This document shows, piece by piece, positions 42,130 through 52,293 of a DNA stretch of 64,000 nt. The notes below the pieces were generated by a model that saw only the letters and a program-made list of their open reading frames with translations, ran no database searches and was not told the DNA's origin. Made by a program: the position numbers and the translations under genes. The DNA is from Thalassotalea sp. LPB0316 (GTDB lineage: Bacteria > Pseudomonadota > Gammaproteobacteria > Enterobacterales > Alteromonadaceae), in the NCBI RefSeq assembly GCF_014898095.1, contig NZ_CP062946.1:1612001-1676000 (forward strand), in the 5' to 3' direction. The stretch's first letter is position 1. The number at the start of each line of letters is the position of its first letter.

Positions 42130-43857
42130 GTGTCTGATACGAATTCTACCTCAATGATGTCAACCGATGTTGGCAACGACCTAATCGCTAACGATGTTGA
42201 AAACGACGACAGTGTTGATAGCGAACAAAAATCTGGCTTTGCGGCGGCGATGGGCAATGTTGACGTATTGCGTCAAATAACCATTATTCTGGCCTTAGCG
42301 ATTTGTTTAGCGATTGCCGTATTTGTTTTAATGTGGGCAAACGAGCCTGAGTATCGTTTTTTAGCTAAACAACCGACCGAGCAATTAATAAAAACAATGG
42401 ACTTTCTCGATGCTAACAAAGTGGAGTATCGTCAAGAAAACAACACCATTTCAGTGCCGGAAGATCAATATCAACAAGTTAAATTGATGTTGGCACGTGA
42501 AGGATTGACCAAAGATAAAGAGCCCGGTACCGATATTATCATGCAAGATATGGGGTTTGGTGTCAGTCAGCGTTTAGAAACCGAGCGTTTAAAGCATTCA
42601 CGTGAACAGCAATTAGCTCGTACTATTGAGGCATTACAATCAATATCGAGCGCAAAAGTCTTATTAGCGATACCACGAGAAAATGTTTTTGCTCGCAAAG
42701 CGAAGAACCCATCGGCAACTGTCGTCTTAACTATGCAGCGCGGCCGAATTTTGTCAGAAGAGGAAGTGGATTCTGTTGTTGATATCGTTGCTTCAGCGGT
42801 ACAAGGCTTAAGCCCTAATCGCGTAACCGTTACCGATCAAAACGGCCGGTTATTAAATTCTGGTTCGCAAGACTCGATATCATCTCGTTCTCGTAAAGAG
42901 CTAGAAATCGAAGCTAAGCGTGAGCAGCAGTACATGGATAAAATCGACTCGATTATGATCCCTGTCGTTGGCCTAGGGAACTATACCGCGCAAGTCGATG
43001 TCACCATGGACTTCACCAACACCGAAGAAACATCGCGTCGCTATAATCCTGATATGCCAGCACTGCGCAGTGAAATGCGTGTCGAAGATACATCGATTGG
43101 CGGTGCTTTAGGCGGTATCCCAGGGGCGTTAACTAACCAGCCGCCGTTAGAGTCTGATATTCCGGAAAATGCGACAGGTGGTGGCGCTAAACAAATGATG
43201 CCAAGCCGCAAGCATGAAGAGTCAACCAAGAACTTTGAGTTAGATGAGTCGATTAGCTACACCAAACAGCAAACGGGTGTTGTTCGCAGAGTGAGCGTGT
43301 CAGTCGCACTTGATTACTTAACAACTACTGCTGAAGATGGTACAACGACACAAACACCGCGTAGCGTGCAAGAATTAGCGAATATTCGTCGCCTATTACA
43401 AGGTAGTATTGGATTTAACTTACAACGAGGTGATATTTTAGAAGTTGTTACTATCCCATTTTCACGTATTGAGTTGGGAGAAAAGGTTGAATTACCAATC
43501 TATGAGCAACCTTGGTTTATTAAAACCTTGAAATTGGTCATGGGTGGCCTAGTCATTATGACATTAATCATTTTTGTCATCCGTCCAATGTTGAATCGTC
43601 TGATGTATCCAGACCAAACACCGGACGATTACGGTGAAAAATCACTGGACTCAAATGTTGATTTAGGTGATGCCACTTTAGATATGTTAACAGCAGATTT
43701 TGACGAAGATGCTGTAGGATTCGCGCCAGACGGCAGTTTACAATTACCAGACTTGCATCGTGATGAAGATGTCTTGAAAGCGGTTCGCGCACTTGTTGCC
43801 AATGAGCCAGAATTATCGTCGCAAGTTGTTAAAAGTTGGTTGATGGAAGATGAGTGA
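42130..43857 (+). CDS. fliF: FliF, MS-ring protein
   Basis: FliF forms the inner-membrane MS ring on which the basal body is built. The 575-residue protein has two membrane segments (about 50-70, IILALAICLAIAVFVLMWAN; about 465-485, LVMGGLVIMTLIIFVIRPML) flanking the periplasmic YscJ/FliF domains (RTIEALQSISSAKVLLAIPR). The cytoplasmic tail ends with the FliG-binding LVANEPELSSQVVKSWL. The start is GTG with GGAG upstream. It overlaps fliG by eight bases. Confidence 0.95.
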   Translation: MSDTNSTSMMSTDVGNDLIANDVENDDSVDSEQKSGFAAAMGNVDVLRQITIILALAICLAIAVFVLMWANEPEYRFLAKQPTEQLIKTMDFLDANKVEYRQENNTISVPEDQYQQVKLMLAREGLTKDKEPGTDIIMQDMGFGVSQRLETERLKHSREQQLARTIEALQSISSAKVLLAIPRENVFARKAKNPSATVVLTMQRGRILSEEEVDSVVDIVASAVQGLSPNRVTVTDQNGRLLNSGSQDSISSRSRKELEIEAKREQQYMDKIDSIMIPVVGLGNYTAQVDVTMDFTNTEETSRRYNPDMPALRSEMRVEDTSIGGALGGIPGALTNQPPLESDIPENATGGGAKQMMPSRKHEESTKNFELDESISYTKQQTGVVRRVSVSVALDYLTTTAEDGTTTQTPRSVQELANIRRLLQGSIGFNLQRGDILEVVTIPFSRIELGEKVELPIYEQPWFIKTLKLVMGGLVIMTLIIFVIRPMLNRLMYPDQTPDDYGEKSLDSNVDLGDATLDMLTADFDEDAVGFAPDGSLQLPDLHRDEDVLKAVRALVANEPELSSQVVKSWLMEDE

Positions 43858-44920
43858 TATAGCTACAACAGAAAATAACCCGAAAGGGAATCTCGTTGAA
43901 ATGTCAGGCGGTTTTGATGTTTCAAAGCTAGACGGCTCCGAGAAAGCGGCAATATTATTGCTGAGCTTATCGGAAGAAGACGCGGCGCAAATTCTCAAGC
44001 ACTTAGAACCCAAGCAAGTGCAACAAGTGGGTATGATCATGGCGGGTATGCAAGACTTTACCCAAGAAAAGATTACCGCTGTACACAAATTGTTTATCAA
44101 TGAGATCCAAAACTTCTCAACCATTGGTTTCCAATCTGAAGAGTTTGTCAGAAAAGCATTAACCGCGGCACTTGGTGAAGATAAAGCGGGTAACTTAATT
44201 GACCAAATCGTGATGGGATCAGGTGCTAAGGGGCTTGATTCCCTGAAGTGGATGGACTCAAAACAAGTGGCTAACATTATCCGCAACGAGCATCCACAGA
44301 TCCAAACAATTGTACTGTCGTATTTAGAGCCTGAGCAGTCAGCCGAAATTTTAGGGCAATTCGCCGATAAAGTTCGCCTCGACTTAATGATGCGTATCGC
44401 TAATTTAGAAGAAGTACAACCGGCGGCACTTCAAGAATTGAATGAAATCATGGAGAAACAGTTTGCTGGCCAAGCGGGTGCACAAGCGGCGAAAATGGGC
44501 GGCCTGAAAGCTGCTGCCGACATTATGAACTACTTAGACACTAACGTGGAAGGGGTCTTAATGGATGCAATTCGCGAGCACGATGAAGAAATGAGTCAGC
44601 AAATCCAAGACTTAATGTTCGTCTTTGAAAACTTAGCCGACGTTGATGATCGCGGTATTCAAGCGATTTTACGCGAAGTACAACAAGATACCCTAATGAA
44701 AGCGATCAAAGGTTGTGACGAAGCGCTTAAGGAAAAAATCCTTAGCAATATGTCTAAACGTGCGGCAGAGATGTTAGCTGATGACCTTGAAGCCATGGGA
44801 CCAGTGCGTATTAGTGAAGTTGAAGCGGCTCAAAAAGAAATTTTGTCTATTGCCCGTCGATTATCTGACGCCGGTGAAATTATGCTAGGTGGCGCAGGTG
44901 GCGGTGACGAATTCTTATAA
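43850..44920 (+). CDS. fliG: FliG, rotor switch protein
   Basis: FliG is the torque-bearing rotor subunit. The 356-residue protein contains the N-terminal FliF-binding part (KLDGSEKAAILLLSLSEEDA), the middle domain with the EHPQ motif (NIIRNEHPQIQTIVLSYLEP) and the C-terminal charged torque helix (DRGIQAILREVQQDTLMKAI, then SNMSKRAAEMLADDLEAMGP). The length is slightly longer than in enterics because of an N-terminal extension and a Gly-rich tail (GGAGGGDEFL). Confidence 0.96.
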   Translation: MSDIATTENNPKGNLVEMSGGFDVSKLDGSEKAAILLLSLSEEDAAQILKHLEPKQVQQVGMIMAGMQDFTQEKITAVHKLFINEIQNFSTIGFQSEEFVRKALTAALGEDKAGNLIDQIVMGSGAKGLDSLKWMDSKQVANIIRNEHPQIQTIVLSYLEPEQSAEILGQFADKVRLDLMMRIANLEEVQPAALQELNEIMEKQFAGQAGAQAAKMGGLKAAADIMNYLDTNVEGVLMDAIREHDEEMSQQIQDLMFVFENLADVDDRGIQAILREVQQDTLMKAIKGCDEALKEKILSNMSKRAAEMLADDLEAMGPVRISEVEAAQKEILSIARRLSDAGEIMLGGAGGGDEFL

Positions 44921-44941
44921 TCGTCAGCCAAAGAGTAAAAA

Positions 44942-45727
44942 ATGACCAAAGTAACTCAAAAACCTTCAACGCGACAAATGCTGACCAACGAAGAGGCAGC
45001 TAATTGGACGATCCCAAATGTTGAGGTAGAAACTAATGATGGTGAAACCAATGCGTTAGGGCTAAGTAAAAACTGGCGTTATGAGCCGCCTGAACAAGCG
45101 CTAGAAGAAGAGGTTGCACCGTTAACCGCTGAAGATATTGAAGCCATTCGACAAGCGGCTTATGAAGAAGGTTTTAGCCAAGGTAAAGAAGAAGGTTTTG
45201 CTCAAGGCTACGAAGAAGGCAAAGCTAAAGGTCATCAAGAAGGCGCAGAAGCTGGGCATAATGAAGGGCTGAGTAAAGGCTTAGCTGACGGTGAAGAGCA
45301 GATCAACCAACTAGCGGAAAACTGGAGTAACTTAGTCAATGAGCTAACCGATCCGCTTGCTAAAGTTGCAGGTAATGTTGAACAGCAATTACTCGAGCTT
45401 GTTGTACAATTGACTCAAGCCGTGACATTAGAAGAATGTAGAACTAACCCTGATATAATTTTTCAAGCCATTGACCGCGGGCTTAAAGCGTTGCCGAGCC
45501 AAGAAAAACAAACCCAAATCTATTTAAACCCGATTGATTTAAAATTAGTAGAAGCGCAATTTGGTAGCGACTTCCTGCAAGATAAAGGCTGGCGTCTACT
45601 GCCCGCACCACATGTCGAGCAAGGTGGCTGCCAAATCGAAAACTCGACATCAAATATCGACTTAACGATGAAATCTAGATTAAAAGAAGTCTTGGACTCG
45701 TTTTTGCAAGAAGCATTACATCAGTAA
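44942..45727 (+). CDS. fliH: FliH, regulator of the export ATPase
   Basis: FliH holds FliI inactive and links it to FliN and the export gate. The 261-residue protein has the diagnostic Gly-repeat helix (EEGFSQGKEEGFAQGYEEGK, GHQEGAEAGHNEG), a GxxxG-type coiled segment at about 75-120, then the vacuolar-ATPase-E-like C-terminal domain (QLLELVVQLTQAVTLEECRT, YLNPIDLKLVEAQFG, GGCQIENSTSNIDLTMKSRL). Confidence 0.93.
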   Translation: MTKVTQKPSTRQMLTNEEAANWTIPNVEVETNDGETNALGLSKNWRYEPPEQALEEEVAPLTAEDIEAIRQAAYEEGFSQGKEEGFAQGYEEGKAKGHQEGAEAGHNEGLSKGLADGEEQINQLAENWSNLVNELTDPLAKVAGNVEQQLLELVVQLTQAVTLEECRTNPDIIFQAIDRGLKALPSQEKQTQIYLNPIDLKLVEAQFGSDFLQDKGWRLLPAPHVEQGGCQIENSTSNIDLTMKSRLKEVLDSFLQEALHQ

Positions 45728-45756
45728 TTTTCGTTCACTAGAGTCAAATCCTTGTC

Positions 45757-47127
45757 ATGCTAGATATTAGTCAACTGCAACAGCGATTAACCAATAGCAA
45801 ACAGTTCATCCATCGCCATCAAGTCTCGGTGGCTGGCCGATTGGTTCGCGTTGTTGGCTTAACACTTGAAGCCGTTGGCGTTAAAGCACCTGTAGGCAGT
45901 CAATGTTTAGTTGAAACTTCGCAAGGGGATTTGGTTGCTGAAGTGGTAGGCTTTGATGGTGAGCATACGTATTTGATGCCTGAGCAATCACTGCAAGGTG
46001 TATTGCCGGGCGCTCGTGTATTACCACTGAACCAAAAAGCTCAATTGCCATTAACCATGAATTTACTCGGCAGAGTAATTGACGGCGTTGGCAAACCACT
46101 TGATGGTAAAGGGCCTATTAAAGTTGAAGAACACTATCAATATAATCCTGCGCCATTAAATCCATTATCTCGACGGGCAATTTCAGAGCCGCTTGATGTC
46201 GGTGTAAGGTCAATCAATAGTTTTATCACGGTCGGAAAAGGCCAGCGGATGGGACTTTTTGCTGGCTCGGGTGTCGGTAAAAGTGTGTTACTTGGTATGA
46301 TGACCCGAGGCACTACCGCCGATGTTATTGTTGTTGGCTTGGTTGGTGAGCGTGGCCGAGAAGTAAAAGAATTTATTGAAGAGATATTGGGGGAAGAGGG
46401 GCGTCAACGATCAGTAGTCGTTGCAGCACCTGCTGACAATTCGCCGCTCATGCGATTAAAAGGCTGTGAAACAGCGGTGGCGATCAGTGAATATTTTCGC
46501 GATCAAGGGCTGAACGTCCTGTTATTACTCGATTCTATTACTCGTTATGCTCAAGCGCAGCGTGAAATAGCGTTAGCTGTGGGGGAGCCACCAGCAACCA
46601 AAGGCTATCCACCCTCGGTGTTCTCAAAACTGCCGCAGTTGGTTGAGCGAGCTGGTAATGGGGGAGATGGTCAAGGCTCAATTACCGCATTTTATACCGT
46701 ATTGACCGAAGGTGACGATTTACAAGATCCAATCGCTGATGCTTCACGGGCGATTTTAGATGGTCATATTGTTTTATCGCGTGAACTAGCTGATGCTGGC
46801 CACTACCCTGCCGTTGATATAGAAGCGTCTATTTCGCGTGTCATGCCGATGGTAACCAGTGAAGAGCACCAGCAGTTGGCGCGGTCTTTAAAGCAGAACT
46901 ACTCACTTTACCAACAAAATAAAGATTTAATTTCCATCGGTGCTTACAGTGCAGGAAGTGATCCGCGTATCGACCAAGCGATCAGGCTACAACCTGTGAT
47001 TAGCTTTTTCTTGCAGCAACAAATGAAAGAGGTGATCCCATACGATCAGAGCTTAGCGCAGTTACAAGAAATTATTCAAGCAGCTCAAGCACATGCTCAA
47101 CAAACGCAACAGCAGGCTACGCAGTAG
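45757..47127 (+). CDS. fliI: FliI, flagellar export ATPase
   Basis: FliI hydrolyses ATP to unfold and hand over export substrates. The 456-residue protein is F1-beta-like, with Walker A G170-S-G-V-G-K-S176 ([16 protein letters not shown]), [13 protein letters not shown], Walker [21 protein letters not shown] and [18 protein letters not shown]. Its C-terminal helix ends in a Gln/Ala-rich tail. Spacing to fliH and fliJ is 29 and 24 bases. Confidence 0.96.
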   Translation: MLDISQLQQRLTNSKQFIHRHQVSVAGRLVRVVGLTLEAVGVKAPVGSQCLVETSQGDLVAEVVGFDGEHTYLMPEQSLQGVLPGARVLPLNQKAQLPLTMNLLGRVIDGVGKPLDGKGPIKVEEHYQYNPAPLNPLSRRAISEPLDVGVRSINSFITVGKGQRMGLFAGSGVGKSVLLGMMTRGTTADVIVVGLVGERGREVKEFIEEILGEEGRQRSVVVAAPADNSPLMRLKGCETAVAISEYFRDQGLNVLLLLDSITRYAQAQREIALAVGEPPATKGYPPSVFSKLPQLVERAGNGGDGQGSITAFYTVLTEGDDLQDPIADASRAILDGHIVLSRELADAGHYPAVDIEASISRVMPMVTSEEHQQLARSLKQNYSLYQQNKDLISIGAYSAGSDPRIDQAIRLQPVISFFLQQQMKEVIPYDQSLAQLQEIIQAAQAHAQQTQQQATQ

Positions 47128-47151
47128 TCAAGGCTATAGTAAGGGCTACTG

Positions 47152-47598
47152 ATGTCGTTAAAACAACTCAATACGCTATATAAGTTTGAAAAAGATAAAG
47201 AGCATCAAGCCGCAACGGCATTGCAACAAGCTGAAGCTGAATATCAACAAAATATATCGCGCTTACAAAACGTTAGCGACTATCGCTTAGAATACATGAA
47301 GCGTTTAAGTGAGCGTTCAAAAATTGGCATTGATTCAGCAACCTACACCCATTTTCACGCGTTTGTTCAAAAACTTGATTACGCTTCAGAGCAGGTTGAA
47401 ATTGCACTAAAGCAAGCTAAAGCATTAGTTGAGCAGCGCAAGCAACAATGGTTAGCACAACAGCAAAAAGTGCAAGCTGTTGAGCTTTTGCGCGAAAAGC
47501 TTATCGCTAAAGAGCGCTGCAAGGCAGATAAACTAGAGCAAAAAATGTTTGATGAAATTGCTACTCAGCAATTTGTTCGTCGTAAACTGACTCGTTAA
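47152..47598 (+). CDS. fliJ: FliJ, export chaperone-escort coiled coil
   Basis: FliJ is the central stalk of the FliI ring and recycles chaperones. The 148-residue product is one long coiled coil, rich in Lys/Gln/Glu (LNTLYKFEKDKEHQAATALQ, QKLDYASEQVEIALKQAKAL), as usual for the family. Identification rests on this pattern together with its position directly after fliI. Confidence 0.9.
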   Translation: MSLKQLNTLYKFEKDKEHQAATALQQAEAEYQQNISRLQNVSDYRLEYMKRLSERSKIGIDSATYTHFHAFVQKLDYASEQVEIALKQAKALVEQRKQQWLAQQQKVQAVELLREKLIAKERCKADKLEQKMFDEIATQQFVRRKLTR

Positions 47599-47603
47599 CA
47601 AGT

Positions 47604-47620
47604 TGGTACTGGTTTTGCTT
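47604..47620 (+). promoter_or_regulatory. Sigma-54 promoter of fliK
   Basis: TGGTAC (47604-47609), TGGTT, TTGCTT (47615-47620) has the -24 GG and -12 GC correctly spaced with one mismatch in TGGCAC. It begins 6 bases after the fliJ stop and 78 bases before fliK. Confidence 0.65.
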
Positions 47621-47681
47621 AATCGTTAGTAGCCAACGAACAATGTTGTTAGGTGGCAATAATAACTAGAGATTAATATTC

Positions 47682-49748
47682 ATGAGTCAAGCGATTAATA
47701 TTTCATTAGAATTGCCTTCTACGTCAGATATTGCAACACATCTTGCAACTGACAATAGTGCGGAGCAGGGACGAAATCCCGGCTTTGCTCGTGAATTTGA
47801 ACGGCAAGTTGCCGCCCATGGTGCGACTTCAAAGACCAAAAGCGGCAACCCCAATGCCGCTAAAGAACCCTCTACAGTTCAACAATTTCAACAAAAAGCT
47901 GATAAAACTGGCGATGATGAGGCATCGTTGAAGAGCGATGAGGTATCAGAAAAAGGCCCGATTAGCGAACCCAGCGCAATTGCGCAAGATAACCGTAATA
48001 AAAAATCAGCGGCAGAAATTGACAGCGCTAGGATAAATAAACAGCAAAAAGATAGTGAATACCAAGGCTTAAAAGAAGACGCTAAAACAAATAGTCTAGC
48101 TGTTGATAGTGCGCCAAACCCTAAAAGTACTATAGCGCCTGAAACACTGCTTACAATGCTTGATAGTGCTCAACAATTCGTTGTTGAGCCTACCGCTAGT
48201 GCTGAGCAACATAATACAGAGGAGAGTTCGTTAGTTAAGCATGATCTTGTGAGTGCTAATCGCGTGGCTTCGCCCAATCCAATCTCAATATCTGCAAGCC
48301 AACAAACAACTGAGCGACAAGCCACCAACAATTTCCCTGAATCTCAGCAAGCGCGACAAACAGAGCGTGATAATACTATTGCGTCACAAGTGAGTGAATT
48401 AGTAAAGGCTCCGAATAAAGGACCGTCGATAAATGTTGTTCAAGCACAATTAATTAACTCTCAGCCACAAGTTGAGGATAGTGATATAGCGACAGAACAG
48501 CCGCATAAAAGTGTTCCTGAAGGTAACTCGTTAACTAGTGTTAAGCATTCAATAGCGACAGGGGTTGAAAAAGCGATAACACTACTGCAGCAAGACAGTA
48601 AATTGACGAGTGCTAGTGTTGCAACAGATGGTGCGTCAGTAACAGGTCAACGTTTAACAATAAATCAGCTTGAGGCTAAAAACCAAGCGGTTCAGTTAAT
48701 GCAAAACCCACAACTTACCGATGCTTTTGAAGCACAAATTGAGGCTGGAGAGGAAGCGTTATCGGCACCAGCGCTAGCTGGAAAAAAGGTCGTAAATACC
48801 CCATCGGTTCGAAGTGGTTTAGTGATGGCTGAAGGTGGTGTTGATGCAAACAAAGATTTAATCAAAGCTCATCAACTTAACGTAAACTCCGCTGCTGGTG
48901 ATCAAGCGATAGTTGAGGCGGAAAATGGCGTTGATGAAACATTTACTCGTGCTTCACACACGATGCAAAGCCCGCAACATCAACTAGATAAATCGGCTCG
49001 TCAAATCAATCAAGCGACAGAACAAGTCGTCAAGTTAAATCAAGAAATTCAGCAAGCCACTGATGAGCAATCGATAGAGCACGTTGTCGATGAATTGTCT
49101 GAGCAACTAAATATCAACCCGAAAGAGCAAAAACAAGCAAGCCCGGTAAGCCAAAATACAGCAACAGTCACCGCTAACTCATCAACATATCAATCGCCTT
49201 TATCAAGAGTGCACAGTGGCACTAGCTATGACAGTGAAGTCGCAAATGCTCACTCACAAGCAGTAGATCATCAAGTAAGTCATCAACAACAACTTAAGCA
49301 AGTTGAAAAAGTGGCCTTAGAGGTGATCAACGTCAACCATAAAAACTTTGCTCAACAAGTCAAAGAGAAAGTATTAGTTATGGTCAGCCAAAAATTGCAA
49401 TCGGTTGATATTCAATTGGATCCGCCAGAGTTGGGTAATGTTCACATCAGGGTTAATTTGCAAGGTGAGCAGGCCATGGTCAACTTTGTGGTTCAACAGC
49501 CACAAGCAAAAGAAGCACTTGAACAACATATGAATAGATTAAGGGATATGCTATCAGAATCGGGTATCGATTTAGGTGATACTGATGTTAAACAGCAATT
49601 TGCCCAGCAAGGTGATGAAATGGCAGACAACCAAGCGTTTGAAGACGACTTGGCAAGCGACGAATTAGTCTCAGCAGAAGCCACGTTGGAAAACCGAGAA
49701 GGTCAATTGGTTAATGTGCAATCAATCGGTATCGATTACTTTGCTTAA
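47682..49748 (+). CDS. fliK: FliK, hook-length control protein
   Basis: FliK measures the hook and switches export specificity through FlhB. The 688-residue protein has a long, Gln/Ser/Ala-rich, low-complexity N-terminal ruler (about 1-540) and the conserved Flg_hook C-terminal domain (about 560-640) with VSQKLQSVDIQLDPPELGNV, HIRVNLQGEQAMVNFVVQQP and LRDMLSESGIDLGDTDV. Length varies widely in this family; a long ruler is common in marine species. Confidence 0.93.
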   Translation: MSQAINISLELPSTSDIATHLATDNSAEQGRNPGFAREFERQVAAHGATSKTKSGNPNAAKEPSTVQQFQQKADKTGDDEASLKSDEVSEKGPISEPSAIAQDNRNKKSAAEIDSARINKQQKDSEYQGLKEDAKTNSLAVDSAPNPKSTIAPETLLTMLDSAQQFVVEPTASAEQHNTEESSLVKHDLVSANRVASPNPISISASQQTTERQATNNFPESQQARQTERDNTIASQVSELVKAPNKGPSINVVQAQLINSQPQVEDSDIATEQPHKSVPEGNSLTSVKHSIATGVEKAITLLQQDSKLTSASVATDGASVTGQRLTINQLEAKNQAVQLMQNPQLTDAFEAQIEAGEEALSAPALAGKKVVNTPSVRSGLVMAEGGVDANKDLIKAHQLNVNSAAGDQAIVEAENGVDETFTRASHTMQSPQHQLDKSARQINQATEQVVKLNQEIQQATDEQSIEHVVDELSEQLNINPKEQKQASPVSQNTATVTANSSTYQSPLSRVHSGTSYDSEVANAHSQAVDHQVSHQQQLKQVEKVALEVINVNHKNFAQQVKEKVLVMVSQKLQSVDIQLDPPELGNVHIRVNLQGEQAMVNFVVQQPQAKEALEQHMNRLRDMLSESGIDLGDTDVKQQFAQQGDEMADNQAFEDDLASDELVSAEATLENREGQLVNVQSIGIDYFA

Positions 49749-49773
49749 TGTAATAAATCTGTATGCATTATCT

Positions 49774-49790
49774 TGGCTTAAAGTTAGCAT
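49774..49790 (+). promoter_or_regulatory. Possible sigma-54 promoter of fliL operon
   Basis: TGGCTT (49774-49779), AAAGT, TAGCAT (49785-49790) keeps GG and GC at correct spacing but has A in the -12 TTGC. It lies 51 bases before fliL. Confidence 0.5.
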
Positions 49791-49840
49791 AACGCTATAG
49801 TGGGCAACATATATAGTAAAAATATTTTTGAGAGTAAACC

Positions 49841-50371
49841 ATGGCTGATGAAGAAAAAGAACTCGAACTAGAAGACGGTGGTAAGAAGAAAAAACTCATT
49901 ATCATTATTGCTGTCGTTGTTTTACTGGCTGCGGCCGGGGCTGGTGCGTTTTTCTTTATGGGGGGCGAAGAAGCGCCAAGCCAAGCTGAAGTCGACGCGG
50001 CCCTAGCAAGTGGTGAACCAGCAGCCGTAGAAGCGCCTGCTGGAGCAACAGGCTCTGCGCTATACGTACCTATGCCAAGGCCATTTCGATTTAATGTGCC
50101 TGGGGCGTCACGCGATCGCTATGTTGAGATTCGCGCGCAATTGTTGGTTCGCGGTGCTGAAAACGAAGAAGAAGCAAAAAAACACGTACCTTTAATTGAA
50201 AGTACGTTGTTAGGTGTGTTTTCCATGGCTAATGCTGATGATTTATCAACCAGTGCCGGCAAAACATCCTTAAAACAGTTATCGTTAACGGAAGTGCAAA
50301 AGGTCATGGTAGAAATATCAGGACGTAAAGTCGTAGAGCAGGTCTTGTTTACTGGCTTTGTAATGCAATAA
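49841..50371 (+). CDS. fliL: FliL, basal-body-associated membrane protein
   Basis: FliL sits by the stators and supports torque. The 176-residue protein has an acidic then Lys-rich N-terminus, one membrane segment (about 18-42, LIIIIAVVVLLAAAGAGAFF) and a periplasmic FliL domain (FRFNVPGASRDRYVEIRAQL, IESTLLGVFSMANADDLSTS). It heads fliLMNOPQR-flhB. Confidence 0.93.
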   Translation: MADEEKELELEDGGKKKKLIIIIAVVVLLAAAGAGAFFFMGGEEAPSQAEVDAALASGEPAAVEAPAGATGSALYVPMPRPFRFNVPGASRDRYVEIRAQLLVRGAENEEEAKKHVPLIESTLLGVFSMANADDLSTSAGKTSLKQLSLTEVQKVMVEISGRKVVEQVLFTGFVMQ

Positions 50372-50408
50372 ATCGTTTTATTGCATGGAATAAATAAGAG
50401 AAATATAC

Positions 50409-51476
50409 GTGAGTGATTTATTATCCCAAGACGAAATTGACGCGCTACTCCACGGTGTCGATGATGTCGAAGAAGAAGAGATAGTTGAGGACGTCGAACA
50501 TACCGAAGGGATGAGCGACTACGACTTTTCGTCTCAAGATCGCATCGTTCGCGGCCGTATGCCAACATTGGAAATGGTTAACGAACGCTTCGCTCGACAT
50601 ATGCGTATTAGCTTATTTAACATGATGCGCCGCACCGCAGAGGTGTCGATTAACGGTATTCAAATGATTAAGTTCGGTGAGTACGTACATACCTTGTTCG
50701 TTCCTACTAGCTTGAATATGGTGCGCTTTAGACCATTGAAAGGCACCGCGTTAATTACGATGGAAGCGCGTCTGGTCTTTATCTTGGTAGATAACTTTTT
50801 CGGTGGCGATGGTCGCTATCACGCAAAAATTGAAGGGCGCGAATTTACACCAACCGAGCGACGCATTATTCAAATGCTGTTAAAGCTTATTTTTGAAGAT
50901 TACAAAGAAGCTTGGTCACCGGTGATGGATGTATCATTTGAATATTTAGACTCAGAAGTTAACCCGTCAATGGCAAATATTGTTAGCCCGACAGAAGTGG
51001 TTGTGATCAGCTCCTTCCACATCGAACTCGATGGTGGCGGTGGTGACTTCCACGTAGCCTTGCCGTATTCGATGTTAGAGCCGATTCGCGAGTTACTTGA
51101 TGCCGGTGTTCAATCTGACAAAGAAGATACCGACATGCGTTGGTCTAAAGCATTGCGTGACGAAATAATGGATGTACCGGTTGAGTTAACAACCAAATTT
51201 ATTGAAGTCGACTTACCGTTGTCACAAGTTCAACAACTCAAGGCTGGCGATATTATTCCAATTGAGATGCCGGATCACATCACAGTGTTAATAGAAGACT
51301 TGCCAACGTATCGCGCAAAATTAGGCAAGAGCCGCGATAACTTAGCCTTGAAGATCCAAGAGAAGATTAAACGTCCAGAGTCAGTTAAGTCTGAACTGAC
51401 AATTTTAACGAAAGGTGGCAAACGCTTAGACAGTGACGCTGAGCTCCACATGTTAGAAGACGATTTAGAGTATTAA
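50409..51476 (+). CDS. fliM: FliM, switch protein and CheY receptor
   Basis: FliM receives phospho-CheY and reverses rotation. The 355-residue protein begins with the CheY-binding peptide LLSQDEIDALLHGVDD, followed by the CheC-like middle domain (FARHMRISLFNMMRRTAEVS, KFGEYVHTLFVPTSLNMVRF, GGDGRYHAKIEGREFTPTER) and the SpoA-type C-terminus (LPLSQVQQLKAGDIIPIEMP). The start is GTG. The CheY-binding peptide strongly resembles three repeats in CheA of this window. Confidence 0.96.
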   Translation: MSDLLSQDEIDALLHGVDDVEEEEIVEDVEHTEGMSDYDFSSQDRIVRGRMPTLEMVNERFARHMRISLFNMMRRTAEVSINGIQMIKFGEYVHTLFVPTSLNMVRFRPLKGTALITMEARLVFILVDNFFGGDGRYHAKIEGREFTPTERRIIQMLLKLIFEDYKEAWSPVMDVSFEYLDSEVNPSMANIVSPTEVVVISSFHIELDGGGGDFHVALPYSMLEPIRELLDAGVQSDKEDTDMRWSKALRDEIMDVPVELTTKFIEVDLPLSQVQQLKAGDIIPIEMPDHITVLIEDLPTYRAKLGKSRDNLALKIQEKIKRPESVKSELTILTKGGKRLDSDAELHMLEDDLEY

Positions 51477-51493
51477 TGTAAGAGGTTAGTGAC

Positions 51494-51883
51494 ATGAGCA
51501 CTGAGAATGAAGATGGTTTAGACATGTGGGCAGAGGCGATGGACGAACAAGCCGCCGCTGAAGCAGAAAATGTTGAACTTGAAGAGCTTGAAGAAGAGTC
51601 GCCACCAATAAGCGGTGAAGAGCAACGTCGTTTAGATACGATTTTAGATATTCCTGTAACCATTTCAATGGAAGTTGGCCGCAGTCAAATTAGTATTCGC
51701 AACTTGCTCCAGTTAAACCAAGGCTCAGTTGTTGAGCTTGATCGCGTAGCGGGTGAGGCACTTGATGTACTGGTTAACGGTACGCTAATCGCCCATGGTG
51801 AAGTTGTTGTCGTTAACGACAAGTTTGGTATTCGTTTAACCGACGTTATTAGCCAAGTCGAACGTATTAAAAAGCTTAAATAA
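51494..51883 (+). CDS. fliN: FliN, switch/C-ring protein
   Basis: FliN builds the bottom of the C ring and docks FliH. The 129-residue protein has an acidic N-terminus and the SpoA domain (LDIPVTISMEVGRSQISIRN, LLQLNQGSVVELDRVAGEAL, VLVNGTLIAHGEVVVVNDKF). The last base overlaps the start of fliO (TAATG). Confidence 0.96.
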   Translation: MSTENEDGLDMWAEAMDEQAAAEAENVELEELEEESPPISGEEQRRLDTILDIPVTISMEVGRSQISIRNLLQLNQGSVVELDRVAGEALDVLVNGTLIAHGEVVVVNDKFGIRLTDVISQVERIKKLK

Positions 51884-52287
51884 TGAAGCGTCACCTTGTT
51901 GCAGTGCTATCGCTGTTGGTTACACTACCAAGTTGGGCGGAGCAAGCTCAAATAGGAAAAAATGTCGCCGGTAACATGGATTCTTTGTCTATGTTACTGT
52001 CGCTGTTGATGGTGCTGGGTTTGATTGTTGTCTGTGCTTTAATCTTAAAAAAATTTCAGCACAACCAACACAACTTATCGGGCATGAAGGTTATTTCAAC
52101 ATTGCATTTAACCACCAAGGAAAAGTTGGTGGTGGTTGAGATTTCAGGTAAACAAATTTTACTGGGTGTTACAGCTAATCAAATCACGAAGTTAGAAACG
52201 CTCGATGAACCGCTTGAGCTTAATCAGGGGAATCAATCCTTGTCACAGTCCTGGGCGCAAATGAAAAAGAACGTATTAAAACAATAA
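51883..52287 (+). CDS. fliO: FliO, export-gate assembly protein
   Basis: FliO helps assemble the FliP ring. The 134-residue protein has an N-terminal signal-like segment (KRHLVAVLSLLVTLPSWA), a membrane helix (about 33-50, LSMLLSLLMVLGLIVVCALI) and a small cytoplasmic domain with TLHLTTKEKLVVVEISGKQI and LLGVTANQITKLETL, characteristic of FliO. It is placed between fliN and fliP. Confidence 0.9.
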   Translation: MKRHLVAVLSLLVTLPSWAEQAQIGKNVAGNMDSLSMLLSLLMVLGLIVVCALILKKFQHNQHNLSGMKVISTLHLTTKEKLVVVEISGKQILLGVTANQITKLETLDEPLELNQGNQSLSQSWAQMKKNVLKQ

Positions 52288-52293
52288 ATCACT

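Noticed and set aside
43813..44286. 157-codon minus-strand frame opposite fliG
   Set aside because: Covered by fliF/fliG coding sequence; composition is that of a reverse-strand shadow.
50119..50568. 149-codon minus-strand frame across the fliL-fliM junction
   Set aside because: Antisense to two confident genes, with Arg/Cys-rich composition and no start signal.
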